From assembly GCF_007858475.1 (NCBI RefSeq), contig NZ_VIGX01000001.1, positions 682,001 to 746,000 of the forward strand: DNA of 64,000 bases, in the 5' to 3' direction. Below, piece by piece: positions 12,227 to 22,057 of the stretch. The notes beneath the pieces are model-generated. The model had not been told where the DNA came from and did no database searches. It saw only the letters and a program-made list of their open reading frames with translations. Each line of letters starts with the position of its first letter. The stretch's first letter is position 1. The translations under genes were made by a program, and so were the position numbers. The DNA comes from Tsukamurella conjunctivitidis. GTDB taxonomy: Bacteria; Actinomycetota; Actinomycetes; Mycobacteriales; Mycobacteriaceae.

Positions 12227-13405
12227 TTGCGCGACATGGTTGAGATCGGCATGGGTCGCACGGCCCGGCGCACCTACGAGCTGCAGGACGTGAACATCGT
12301 CCCCTCGCGGCGCACCCGCTCCTCGAAGGAGGTGTCCACCGCCTGGCAGCTCGACGCGTACCGCTTCGACACCCCGATCCTCTCGCACCCGACGGACGCG
12401 ATCGGCTCGCCCGACTTCGCGATCGAGCTCGGCAAGCTCGGTGGCCTGGGCGTGCTCAACGCGGAGGGCCTGTTCTCGCGGCACCGCGACGCGGAGGCGC
12501 AGCTGGAGCAGGTCGTCGACCTGGCGGCGTCCGACATCACCGGCATCGCGGCGATCCGCCGGCTGCAGGAACTGCACGCCGCGCCGCTCGATCCCGAGCT
12601 GCTGGCCGCGGCCGTGGGCCGGGTGCGGGACGCCGGCGTGACGGTGGCCGTGCGCGTCTCGCCGCAGCGCGCCCGCGAGCTGACGCCCGTGCTGGTGAAG
12701 GCGGGCATCGACCTGCTGGTCATCCACGGCACGATCATCTCCGCCGAGCACGTCTCGGCCGAGGACTCGGCGGGGGAGCCGCTCAACCTCAAGACCTTCA
12801 TCGGCGATCTGGACGTCCCGGTGGTCGCGGGCGGCGTGAGCGATCACCGCACCGCGCTGCACCTCATGCGCACCGGCGCCGCGGGCGTCATCGTCGGCTA
12901 CGGCTCCGCGGAGGGCGCCACCACCACCCGCGAGGTGCTCGGCATCGGTGTGCCGATGGCGACCGCGATCGCGGACGCGGCGGCGGCCCGCCGGGACTAC
13001 CTCGACGAGACCGGCGGCCGGTACGTCCACGTGATCGCCGACGGCGACATCTACAGCTCCGGCGACGTCGCCCGCGCGATCGCGTGCGGCGCCGACGCCA
13101 CCATGCTGGGCGCGCCGCTGGCGATCGCCGCCGAGGCGCCGGGCAAGGGCTGGTACTGGCCGTCCGTGGCCGCGCACCCGTCGATGCCGCGCGGCGCCGT
13201 CGCACCGGCGCAGCTCGGAGGGCTCGACGCCGGCGAGGGGGCCGCCGCGGGTACCGCGCCGTCGCTGTCCACCATCCTCACGGGCCCGTCGACGGAGCCG
13301 AACGGGCAGATGAACCTGGTCGGTGGCCTGCGTCGGTCGATGGCGAAGGCCGGCTACAGCGAGCTCAAGGAGTTCCAGAAGGTGGGCCTCAACGTCGCGT
13401 ACTGA
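12227..13405 (+). CDS. guaB3: GuaB3 family IMP dehydrogenase-related protein
   Basis: A 392-residue GuaB3 protein of the IMPDH/GMP reductase family, without the CBS pair. It carries EIGMGRTARRTYEL near the N-terminus and TGAAGVIVGYGS and ACGADATMLGAPLA in the barrel. The GuaB3 group lacks the canonical IMPDH catalytic loop, and its activity in mycobacteria has not been settled as far as I recall. The TTG at 12227 sits 10 bases after GGAAGG (12211-12216); the ATG at 12236 is in frame but badly spaced. It is likely co-transcribed with guaB2. Confidence 0.88.
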   Translation: MRDMVEIGMGRTARRTYELQDVNIVPSRRTRSSKEVSTAWQLDAYRFDTPILSHPTDAIGSPDFAIELGKLGGLGVLNAEGLFSRHRDAEAQLEQVVDLAASDITGIAAIRRLQELHAAPLDPELLAAAVGRVRDAGVTVAVRVSPQRARELTPVLVKAGIDLLVIHGTIISAEHVSAEDSAGEPLNLKTFIGDLDVPVVAGGVSDHRTALHLMRTGAAGVIVGYGSAEGATTTREVLGIGVPMATAIADAAAARRDYLDETGGRYVHVIADGDIYSSGDVARAIACGADATMLGAPLAIAAEAPGKGWYWPSVAAHPSMPRGAVAPAQLGGLDAGEGAAAGTAPSLSTILTGPSTEPNGQMNLVGGLRRSMAKAGYSELKEFQKVGLNVAY

Positions 13406-13457
13406 GCGCGAAGGCCTGTTATTGAGTGGAGTTTAGTAGTACCGTTACCCGTCAGTA

Positions 13458-13478
13458 GGGCCGCTTCAGCCGCGGCCC
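13458..13478 (+). terminator. Weak hairpin between guaB3 and choD
   Basis: GGGCCGC (13458-13464) pairs with GCGGCCC (13472-13478) around a 7-base loop. It lies 52 bases after guaB3 and could be a terminator or choD leader structure. The AT-richer stretch at 13419-13448 before it may hold the choD promoter. Confidence 0.4.
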
Positions 13479-13517
13479 GGTGACACATGTCCACCACGGA
13501 CGGGTGAGGGGTGCCAG

Positions 13518-15278
13518 ATGGCCAAGGCAGTCAAGCAGAAGTCGGGCGATCACTTCGACGTGCTCGTGATCGGCTCCGGGTTCGGCGGCAGCGTCACGGC
13601 GCTGCGCCTGACGGAGAAGGGCTACCGCGTCGGCGTGCTCGAGGCCGGGCAGCGGTTCGAGGACGAGGACTTCGCCGAGAGCACCTGGAACCTCAAGAAG
13701 TTCGTGTGGGCGCCGAAGATGGGCCTGTACGGCATCCAGCGGATCCACCTGCTCAACGACGCCGTGGTCCTCGCCGGCGCCGGTGTCGGCGGCGGCTCGC
13801 TGAACTACGCGAACACGCTGTACAAGCCGCCGGCGCCGTTCTTCAACGACCCGCAGTGGCGCGACATCACGGACTGGGACGATGAGCTGAGCCCGTTCTA
13901 CGATCAGGCCCGCCGGATGCTGGGCGTGGTGAAGAACCCGCACGAGACCCCGTCGGACCGGGTGATCAAGCAGATCGCCGAGGAGATGGGCGTCGCGGAC
14001 ACGTTCACCGAGACCCCGGTGGGCGTGTACTTCAACCAGCCGGGCCGCACCGACGCCGATCCCTTCTTCGGCGGCGCGGGCCCCGCCCGCACGGGCTGCA
14101 CCGAATGCGGCCAGTGCATGTCGGGCTGCCGCGTGGGCGCGAAGAACACGCTGATGAAGAACTACATCCACCTCGCCGAGGCCGGCGGCGCGCGGTTCAT
14201 CCCGATGACGACGGTGACCGGGCTGCGCGAGGGCCGCAAGGGCGTCTGGGAGGTTTCGACGGTGCGCACCGGTGCCGTCGCGCGCAAGAACCGGACCGTC
14301 TACACCGCCGATAACGTGGTCTTCGCGGCCGGCACCTGGGGCACCCAGACGCTGCTGCACTCGCTCAAGGACACCGGCGCGCTCCCGAAGCTCTCGGACC
14401 GGCTCGGCGTGCTGACCCGCACCAACTCCGAGTCGATCCTCGGCTCGGCGCGCACGGTCGCCGACCCGTCCCAGGACCTCTCGCACGGCGTCGCGATCAC
14501 CAGCTCCTTCTACCCGACGCCCGACACCCACATCGAGCCCGTCCGGTACGGCCCGGGCCGCAACGCGATGGGCCTGCTGCAGACCCTGCTCGTCGACGGT
14601 GGCGAGGGGCGCACCCGCCTCGGCGGCTTCGTGAAGGGGCTCGCGAAGAAGCCCTCGGACCTCAAACTGCTGCTCACCCAGAAGAACTGGGGCCAGCGGG
14701 TGCTGATCCTGCTGGTGATGCAGAGCCTCGACAACTCGATCACCACGTACACCAAGAAGATTCCGGGGTCGAAGAAGCGGCGCATGGTCTCCAAGCAGGG
14801 CCACGGCGCGCCGAACCCGACCTGGATCCCCGCGGGCAACGAGGCCGCCCGGATCGGCGCGGAGAAGCTGAACGGCGTCGCCGGCGGTACCTGGGGCGAC
14901 ATCTTCAACGTCCCCATGACCGCCCACTTCCTGGGCGGCGCGGCGATCTCGGATACTCCGGAGACCGGCGTCATCGACCCGTACCACCGGATCCACAACT
15001 ACCCGTCGCTGTTCGTCGTCGACGGCGCCGCGATCTCCGCGAACCTCGGCGTCAACCCGTCGCTGTCGATCGCGGCGCAGGCCGAGCGCGCCGCGTCGCT
15101 GTGGCCGAACAAGGGCGAGCAGGACCCGCGCCCCGCGCAGGGCACCGGCTACCAGCGGATCGCGCCGGTCGCGCCGACGTCGCCGGCGGTGCCCGCGGGC
15201 GCGCCCGGCCAGTTGCTGCTGCCCCTGCCCACGGTGCGGCCGGCGCGGGCCGCGCAGGACGCCGACTCGCAGGCCTGA
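13518..15278 (+). CDS. choD: GMC-type oxidoreductase, ChoD-like (putative cholesterol oxidase)
   Basis: A 586-residue flavoprotein. The FAD-binding Rossmann motif is DVLVIGSGFGGSVTALRL (about 14-31), followed by AGAGVGGGSLNYANT, and the C-terminal substrate/flavin segment contains ATNPS-like GVNPSLSIAA. It matches Rv3409c ChoD in sequence type and position next to guaB3. True sterol oxidase activity of this branch is doubtful, so the substrate is open. A cysteine cluster C194-xx-C197-xx-C200-xxx-C204 (GCTECGQCMSGC) resembles a ferredoxin motif. No signal peptide is seen, so the protein is probably cytosolic. Confidence 0.82.
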   Translation: MAKAVKQKSGDHFDVLVIGSGFGGSVTALRLTEKGYRVGVLEAGQRFEDEDFAESTWNLKKFVWAPKMGLYGIQRIHLLNDAVVLAGAGVGGGSLNYANTLYKPPAPFFNDPQWRDITDWDDELSPFYDQARRMLGVVKNPHETPSDRVIKQIAEEMGVADTFTETPVGVYFNQPGRTDADPFFGGAGPARTGCTECGQCMSGCRVGAKNTLMKNYIHLAEAGGARFIPMTTVTGLREGRKGVWEVSTVRTGAVARKNRTVYTADNVVFAAGTWGTQTLLHSLKDTGALPKLSDRLGVLTRTNSESILGSARTVADPSQDLSHGVAITSSFYPTPDTHIEPVRYGPGRNAMGLLQTLLVDGGEGRTRLGGFVKGLAKKPSDLKLLLTQKNWGQRVLILLVMQSLDNSITTYTKKIPGSKKRRMVSKQGHGAPNPTWIPAGNEAARIGAEKLNGVAGGTWGDIFNVPMTAHFLGGAAISDTPETGVIDPYHRIHNYPSLFVVDGAAISANLGVNPSLSIAAQAERAASLWPNKGEQDPRPAQGTGYQRIAPVAPTSPAVPAGAPGQLLLPLPTVRPARAAQDADSQA

Positions 15279-15292
15279 TCGGCGCGGTTTCA

Positions 15293-15358
15293 GAGTTTCG
15301 GGTTCTACTGCGCTTCGCGGCGGGATCTTGCCGCGAGCACTCGTGGAACCCGAATCTC
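15293..15358 (+). repeat. Long nested inverted repeat before the alkD-like gene
   Basis: Outer arms 15293-15305 and 15346-15358 match over 12 of 13 bases. An inner CGCGGC/GCCGCG stem sits between them. It begins 15 bases after choD and its 3' arm ends 8 bases before the TAACCT -10 box of the next gene. It may be a choD terminator, an operator, or both. Confidence 0.6.
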
Positions 15359-15378
15359 GGCAGCGCTAACCTCGGGGC

Positions 15379-16035
15379 ATGACGCGAGTCGAGGAGGTCG
15401 TGGCCGAGCTGGCTGCGTTGGAGGACCCGAGGGCGCGGGCCGTCAACGAGCGGCACGGCGACCCGCACGGCGTGAACCTGACGAAGCTGCGGGCGATCGC
15501 GAAGTCGCTCGGCACCGACCGCGAGCTGGCCGGCGAGCTGTGGGACTCGGGCGACGTGGCGGCCCAGCTGGTGGCCCTGCTCATCGCGAAGCCGAAGGCC
15601 TTCACCGCCGACGAGCTCGACGCGATGCTGCGCTCCACCCGCAGCGACAAGGCGCACGACTGGTTGCTGAACTACCTGGTGAAGAAGTCGCCGCACGCCG
15701 CCGCGCTGCGGACGCGCTGGTTCGAGGACGCGGACCCGCGGGTCCGGGCGGCGGGCTGGACGCTCACGACGCACGCGGTGACCACCGCGGACCTCGACCG
15801 GGACGAGCTCCTGGACGAGATCGAGCGCGAGATGCGGGGCGCCGAGCCGAAGCTGCAGTGGGCCATGAACGAGACCCTGGCGACCATCGGCATCGAGGAC
15901 GAGGCCCGCCGCGCCCGCGCGATCGCGATCGGGGAGGACCTGCGGGTGCTCGCGGACTACCCGGTGTCGAAGGGGTGCACCTCGCCCTTCGCGCCGGTCT
16001 GGATCGCCGAGATCGTCCGTCGCCGCGAGGCGTAG
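15379..16035 (+). CDS. DNA alkylation repair protein, AlkD-like (HEAT-repeat)
   Basis: A 218-residue helical protein of the DNA_alkylation (AlkD) family, which forms a HEAT-repeat arch around damaged DNA. Recognisable stretches are NLTKLRAIAKSLGTDRELA, KAHDWLLNYLVKKSP and the C-terminal GCTSPFAPVWIAEIVRR. The family excises bulky or cationic alkylated bases without base flipping. I cannot confirm every catalytic residue of Bacillus AlkD here. TAACCT at 15367-15372, 6 bases before the ATG, predicts a leaderless mRNA. Confidence 0.8.
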   Translation: MTRVEEVVAELAALEDPRARAVNERHGDPHGVNLTKLRAIAKSLGTDRELAGELWDSGDVAAQLVALLIAKPKAFTADELDAMLRSTRSDKAHDWLLNYLVKKSPHAAALRTRWFEDADPRVRAAGWTLTTHAVTTADLDRDELLDEIEREMRGAEPKLQWAMNETLATIGIEDEARRARAIAIGEDLRVLADYPVSKGCTSPFAPVWIAEIVRRREA

Positions 16036-16042
16036 AACCGGC

Positions 16043-16078
16043 GTCATCAGGGGCGGAACCCGGAAAAACCCTGATGAC
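16043..16078 (+). terminator. Inverted repeat after the alkD-like gene
   Basis: GTCATCAGGG (16043-16052) and CCCTGATGAC (16069-16078) are perfectly complementary with a 16-base spacer. It starts 8 bases after the stop, as a terminator would, but its 3' arm also covers the -35 area of the next gene's TAGCGT promoter, so it could act as an operator. Confidence 0.55.
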
Positions 16079-16109
16079 CCGGGCGGCCCCTGCGCCGTAG
16101 CGTGATCGC

Positions 16110-16490
16110 ATGTCCGCAGGATTCCCCCTCGTCACCGTCCTCATCCGGCCCGACGACGAACACCGCGTCACCGCGTCGATCGGCGAGCGGCTCGGCGCGA
16201 GCGCGGCGCTGTTCGAGTTCGCCGGCTCCCCGGAGGACCCCTCGCTGCTGCGGCAGTGGGAGGTCGAACACCCCGGCACACCGCCCGCGGACCGACGGTG
16301 CCGGGTGCTCTGGGCCCGGTTCGACGGGGTGGACCTCCAGCGCGTCGCCGAGGCCGCGATCGACGTCCTCTCGCCGCATGCGCGGGGCGAGAACGAGGCG
16401 ATCCTCGCCGGGCGTGCGGTTCGAGTGACGCCCGACGAGTTCCCCTGGTACGCCCACGTGCCGCTGTGGGAGCTGGTGGACGTGCCCTGA
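16110..16490 (+). CDS. Small conserved protein of unknown function
   Basis: A 126-residue cytoplasmic protein beginning MSAGFPLVTVLIRPDDEHRV. It has alternating beta strands and helices, an acidic bias, and no signal peptide or membrane helix. I do not recognise a family. The codon use and GC-rich third positions match neighbouring genes, so it looks real. TAGCGT at 16098-16103 is 6 bases before the ATG. It precedes guaA in the same direction with a 52-base gap that contains guaA's own promoter. Confidence 0.6.
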   Translation: MSAGFPLVTVLIRPDDEHRVTASIGERLGASAALFEFAGSPEDPSLLRQWEVEHPGTPPADRRCRVLWARFDGVDLQRVAEAAIDVLSPHARGENEAILAGRAVRVTPDEFPWYAHVPLWELVDVP

Positions 16491-16542
16491 CGACCGGCCC
16501 TGATGTCGGAGCGCGCCGCCGACCGCGACTAGACTGAGCCGG

Positions 16543-18108
<1,566 letters not shown>

Positions 18109-18148
18109 CGGTCACGTTCTGACCGCTGGTCTCGGTACCGTCGACGCC

Positions 18149-18955
18149 ATGACGATTCTGGTGACGGGTGCAACGGGCAACATCGGGCGGAAAGTGGTCG
18201 ACGAGCTGGTGGCGAGGGGTGTCACGGACATCCGCGCGCTCACCAACGACCCCGCGAAGGCGGCGCTACCGAGCGGCGTGGAGGCGTTCTGCGGTTTCAT
18301 CGGCAAGCCCGAGACGCTCGACGGTGCCTTCGAGGGCGTGACGGGGATGTACCTCGCGCCCTACGAGCCGACGGCGGCGGAGGTGCTGCAGCGGGCGAAG
18401 GACGCGGGTGTGCAGTACGTGGTCGCCACCTCGGGCAGCGCCCACTGGCAGGCGCTCACCGACACCATCCTCGCGAGCGGGATCGACGTGACGGTGCTGG
18501 GCCCCGGCGAGTTCATGGAGAACTTCGCGGGCTGGGCGGGGCAGGTCTCCGGCGGCGTCGTCCGTGAGCCCTACCCGGATGCGGGGAGCGCGCCGATCGC
18601 CATGCAGGACATCGCCGCCGTCGCCGCGGCCCTCCTCGCCGCCGACGAGCGGGCGCCGCACGTCGGGAAGGTCTACGAGCTCACCGGGCCGAGCTTCCTC
18701 ACCCGGGTGGACATGGCCGCGCAGATCGGTGAGGGCATCGGCCGCGAGGTGGCCTTCGAGCAGATCAGCCGCGAGGAGGCGGAGGAGGCGCTGCGGCCCG
18801 AGATGGGCGACATGGCGAGTTGGTACCTGGACCTGCAAGACGCCTCCCGCCGGTACCGGCAGGAGGCGAACTCGCTGGTCGAGGAACTCAGTGGCCGTCC
18901 GCCGATGAGCCTGGCGCAGTGGGCGGAGCGGAATCGGAGCCTCTTCGGGGCCTGA
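18149..18955 (+). CDS. NmrA-like NAD(P)-binding protein
   Basis: A 268-residue atypical short-chain dehydrogenase. The N-terminal Rossmann fold carries the NAD(P) motif VTGATGNIGRKVV (4-16), and the rest resembles NmrA/QOR2-type proteins (YVVATSG, YELTGPSFLT). No SDR Tyr-x3-Lys catalytic pair is evident, so it may be a redox sensor or a reductase of unknown substrate. TACCGT at 18136-18141 lies 7 bases before the ATG. Its last 68 bases overlap the convergent small membrane-protein gene. Confidence 0.78.
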   Translation: MTILVTGATGNIGRKVVDELVARGVTDIRALTNDPAKAALPSGVEAFCGFIGKPETLDGAFEGVTGMYLAPYEPTAAEVLQRAKDAGVQYVVATSGSAHWQALTDTILASGIDVTVLGPGEFMENFAGWAGQVSGGVVREPYPDAGSAPIAMQDIAAVAAALLAADERAPHVGKVYELTGPSFLTRVDMAAQIGEGIGREVAFEQISREEAEEALRPEMGDMASWYLDLQDASRRYRQEANSLVEELSGRPPMSLAQWAERNRSLFGA

Positions 18956-19136
18956 TCAGCGTCACCCCGGCCACCACGACCGCACCGATCGCGAGGATCC
19001 CGAGCAGGGTGCCCGCGTCCACGAGGCGCGGGCCGCCCACGATCGCCCAGGCGGCGATGGCGAGCGCGGCGATCCCGGCGACGAGCAGGGCGGGTGAGGC
19101 GGATGTCTTACCGGCCGTGGTCTTCTCAGCGGACAC
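18888..19136 (-). CDS. Small two-helix membrane protein of the esr-like locus
   Basis: An 82-residue protein with two hydrophobic segments (about 16-34 and 41-58), a basic loop and a Ser/Pro-rich tail. The GTG at 19136 has GGAGG 6 bases upstream and overlaps the stop of the preceding PspC-domain gene by 11 bases, which suggests translational coupling. The 3' end runs 68 bases into the convergent NmrA-like gene. I do not recognise a family. Its location makes it a candidate accessory subunit of the envelope-stress system. Confidence 0.65.
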   Translation of the reverse strand: MSAEKTTAGKTSASPALLVAGIAALAIAAWAIVGGPRLVDAGTLLGILAIGAVVVAGVTLIRPRRGSDSAPPTAPGSSADGH

Positions 19137-20484
19137 GGTCCACCTCCACACTGCCCACGTTGTTCTGGGCGTCGATTGTCAGGGTCGGGGCGCCGGGCTT
19201 CGGCGTCGCGTTGAGGCCGTCGGGACACTGCGCATCACCCACGGTGACGGTGCAGCGCACCTTGACGTTCATGTCCTGCGGGACCTGGATCCTGGTCTCG
19301 CCCACGCCGACGCGGGTCGTCAGCGTGCGGTCGTGGTCCAGGGCGAGTCCCCGCAGATCGAGCGACAGCGTGCCCGCCTGCAGGATGTACTGCTCCTGCA
19401 GGGAGTTCGGGTCGGCGACGGTGAACTGCCGGTCGCCCCGCGGCGCGTCGGCGAAGCCGCTCATCACGTTCTGCGCCATCGTGCCCACGACGACGAAACC
19501 CGCGAGGGGGATCGCGACGGCGAGCAGGCCGTAGCCGCTGCGCCGGAAGGCACCGGCGACGAGCCCGGCGCCCACGACGGCGAGCACGATGGCTGCGGCC
19601 ACGACGGGCGAGATCGATACGCCGAGAACGAGGTTGACGGTGGCGATCGCCGCCGCCGTGAGCAGCGCGATACCGAGCGTCACGGGGGTGACCCGGGTGC
19701 GGCGCTTGGGCTGCACGGGTACCGGAGCGTGCGCCGCCGCCGGTTCGGGCAGGTCCCACGCGAAGGGCGCAGCGCCCAACGGGTCCCAGCGGGGCGGGTG
19801 GATCTCCTCGGTCACCTGCGTCTGCACGCGCGGCGCGGGCTCGGGGGCGGGCGCCTTCTGCAGGTTCAGGGGCGTCGACGGTGCCGCCGATTCGGTCGCG
19901 GGGCCGGGCTCCGGTGCGGGCCTCGGCGTCTCGTCGCCCTCCGGCGCCTGCGGCGGCGCCGTCGGCTCCGCGCCGGCGGGCGGCGACCACACGGGCTGCC
20001 ACGGGAACTGCGCCGCGGGCGGCTGCCAGGCCCCGACGGGCGCCTGCGGCGCGAGCCGCGCGGAGACGGCGGTGCCGGGCGGGGGCACGGGGAGGCGCTG
20101 ATGCAGCGCGTACCAGCCCGCCAGGAGCAGTGCGAGGCTGATGAGCCCGGCGCCGGGCCAGGAGGAACTCATGCCGCTGCCCATGGTCACCGCGAGGACC
20201 GCCGCGATGATGAGGACGAAGGTCGGCGGGCCCGAGCGCTGCACGGGGGTGCCGTAGGCGTACTCGGACTCCTTCGGGAGCACGAACAGGCCGACGATGT
20301 AGGCGACGAAACCGAGCCCGCCGAGCACCGTCGCACCGATGAAGGCCGCGCGGACCAGCGCGACGTCCACCTGGTAGCGGCGTGCGAAGCCCGTGCACAC
20401 GCCGGCGATCGGCGCGTTGCGGGCCCGGAGCGGCCTGGTCTCCCACATCTGCCGGAGCTGGCTGGAGAGGGTTGTCGTATCCAT
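19126..20484 (-). CDS. PspC-domain membrane protein, EsrI-like inhibitor
   Basis: A 452-residue membrane protein. An N-terminal PspC domain (about 20-72: APIAGVCTGFARRYQVDVAL, then a membrane helix ending VLPKES) is followed by helices around 85-120, a long Pro/Ala-rich linker, four more helices, and a C-terminal beta-rich domain of the DUF2154/LiaF-like kind (LDLRGLALD, LTTRVGVGETRIQVP). Next to guaA and divergent from a PspC-domain kinase, it matches EsrI of Corynebacterium glutamicum, which holds the EsrSR system inactive (recalled). The assignment is by architecture and context. Confidence 0.72.
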   Translation of the reverse strand: MDTTTLSSQLRQMWETRPLRARNAPIAGVCTGFARRYQVDVALVRAAFIGATVLGGLGFVAYIVGLFVLPKESEYAYGTPVQRSGPPTFVLIIAAVLAVTMGSGMSSSWPGAGLISLALLLAGWYALHQRLPVPPPGTAVSARLAPQAPVGAWQPPAAQFPWQPVWSPPAGAEPTAPPQAPEGDETPRPAPEPGPATESAAPSTPLNLQKAPAPEPAPRVQTQVTEEIHPPRWDPLGAAPFAWDLPEPAAAHAPVPVQPKRRTRVTPVTLGIALLTAAAIATVNLVLGVSISPVVAAAIVLAVVGAGLVAGAFRRSGYGLLAVAIPLAGFVVVGTMAQNVMSGFADAPRGDRQFTVADPNSLQEQYILQAGTLSLDLRGLALDHDRTLTTRVGVGETRIQVPQDMNVKVRCTVTVGDAQCPDGLNATPKPGAPTLTIDAQNNVGSVEVDRVR

Positions 20485-20530
20485 GCCTTTGATCCTGCGG
20501 GCCCCGGCGGCCCCGGTCCATCGGGATCTA

Positions 20531-20578
20531 CCCTGAAATCGCAGGGCGCGGCCTCGGGGTCGGGGTGAACTTTCAGGG
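20531..20578. promoter_or_regulatory. Candidate operator between divergent esrI-like and esrS-like genes
   Basis: CCCTGAAA (20531-20538) and TTTCAGGG (20571-20578) form an inverted pair with centres 40 bp apart. The first also forms CCCTG-N6-CAGGG (20531-20546). The 142-base divergent intergenic region is where a response-regulator binding site would be expected. Confidence 0.4.
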
Positions 20579-20626
20579 GCTTCCCCGATACCGGCGGCCG
20601 GGTATCCGTGCCACCATCGAGGGATC

Positions 20627-22057
20627 ATGAGCAGACGAGCGGAGCGCCGGTGGGCGCGGCAGCAGGCTCGCCAGCAGGCGTGGCAGCAGGGCTGGCAGAA
20701 CTGGCAGCAGGGGTGGCAGCAGGGCGCGGAACAGGCGTCTGCCGCCGGCCTCCGCGCGCCCGCGCCCGGTGCTGTGAACGCAGCCCGGCCCGCCGTCACC
20801 CGTCCCTCGGTCGTCCCGCCGCCGGTGCAGCCCGCCCCGGCACCGTCGTATCCCCGTCTGCAGCGCCGCAACGGCGGCGCGGTGATCGGCGGCGTGTGCG
20901 GCGGCATCGCCGATCACCTCGGCGTCGACGCCACCAAGGTCCGCATCGCCTTCACCCTGCTCGCGCTGCTCGGCGCGGGCGTGGTGATGTACGCACTGCT
21001 GTGGTTCATGTGCCGCCCGGGCACCGACACGCAGCACCCGGACCCGGCCGAACGCCGCCAGGGCCTCGCGCTCGCCGTCCTCGGCGTGGTCGGCGCAGCG
21101 ACCCTCGCCTCCGTCGCGAGCAGTACCAGCGCCGGTTTCGTGGTCCCCGTGCTCGTCATCGGGATCGGCGCCGCTCTCGTCTGGAGGGAGGCGGATTCCG
21201 CCCGGACACCGACGGCCACGATCGGCGCCGGCTCCCGGCTCATCACCTGGCTGCGGATGCTCGGCGGCGTCACGCTGGTGATCGTGGGCCTCGCCGTGGT
21301 CTTCCTGGGCCGCGTCGACGTGGCCGCGATCCCGACGGCGCTGGCCGCCGTCGTGCTCACCCTGGTGGGCGTCGCGCTGCTCACCGTGCCGATCTGGGTG
21401 CGCATGTGGCGCGATCTCGGCGCCGAGCGCGCCGCCCGCGTACGCACCATCGAGCGCGAGGAGATCGCCTCGCACCTGCATGATTCGGTGCTGCAGACCC
21501 TGGCCCTCATCCAGAAGCAGTCCGCCGACGGCGCCGCCGTCAAGCGGCTCGCCCGCAGCCAGGAGCGCGAGCTCCGTGAGTGGTTGTTCGGCGGGTCCGA
21601 GGCGCCCGCGCAGTCCCTGGCCGCGGCGCTGAAGGCGGCCGCGGCCGATGTCGAGGATGCGCACTCCGTGGCGGTCGACGTCATCACCGTCGGCGACATC
21701 GAGGGGGCCGAACTCGGGGTCGACGATCGGTTCACCGCCCTGCTCGGCGCCGCGAAGGAGGCGATGGTGAACGCGGCCAAGCACTCCGGCTGCGAGAGCA
21801 TCGACACCTACGCGGAGGTCGACGACACCTCGGTGAGCGTCTACGTGCGTGACCGCGGCGTCGGATTCGACCCGGACGGGGTACCGTCGGACCGGCAGGG
21901 CCTGGCCAAGTCGATCCGGTCCCGGATGGAGCGTCGCGGCGGCAGCGTCGCGGTCCGTACCGCCCCGGGCCGGGGCACCGAGGTGCGGCTGTCGATGGCG
22001 AGGCTCGCCGAGGGCGACGAGACGGTCGCGCCGGAGACAGCGGAGGAGAGTGCGTGA
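20627..22057 (+). CDS. PspC-domain sensor histidine kinase, EsrS-like
   Basis: A 476-residue kinase. Residues 10-33 hold Gln/Trp repeats (QQAWQQGWQNWQQGWQQG). A PspC domain with helix covers about 78-130, and further membrane helices lie at about 146-186 and 210-258. The HisKA_3 dimerisation motif REEIASHLHDSVLQTL has the phospho-acceptor H285, and the HATPase domain contains EAMVNAAKHSG and DRGVGFDP. The last bases overlap the response regulator start (GTGA). By architecture it is the kinase of an EsrISR three-component envelope-stress system. Confidence 0.82.
   Translation: MSRRAERRWARQQARQQAWQQGWQNWQQGWQQGAEQASAAGLRAPAPGAVNAARPAVTRPSVVPPPVQPAPAPSYPRLQRRNGGAVIGGVCGGIADHLGVDATKVRIAFTLLALLGAGVVMYALLWFMCRPGTDTQHPDPAERRQGLALAVLGVVGAATLASVASSTSAGFVVPVLVIGIGAALVWREADSARTPTATIGAGSRLITWLRMLGGVTLVIVGLAVVFLGRVDVAAIPTALAAVVLTLVGVALLTVPIWVRMWRDLGAERAARVRTIEREEIASHLHDSVLQTLALIQKQSADGAAVKRLARSQERELREWLFGGSEAPAQSLAAALKAAAADVEDAHSVAVDVITVGDIEGAELGVDDRFTALLGAAKEAMVNAAKHSGCESIDTYAEVDDTSVSVYVRDRGVGFDPDGVPSDRQGLAKSIRSRMERRGGSVAVRTAPGRGTEVRLSMARLAEGDETVAPETAEESA

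Noticed and set aside
12236-12238. ATG as the guaB3 start
   Set aside because: In frame and possible, but GGAAGG is 19 bases away while the TTG at 12227 is 10 bases from it.
18820-20568. Plus-strand open frame opposite the EsrI-like gene
   Set aside because: Arg/Gly/Asp-rich shadow without motifs; the minus-strand PspC protein is well supported.
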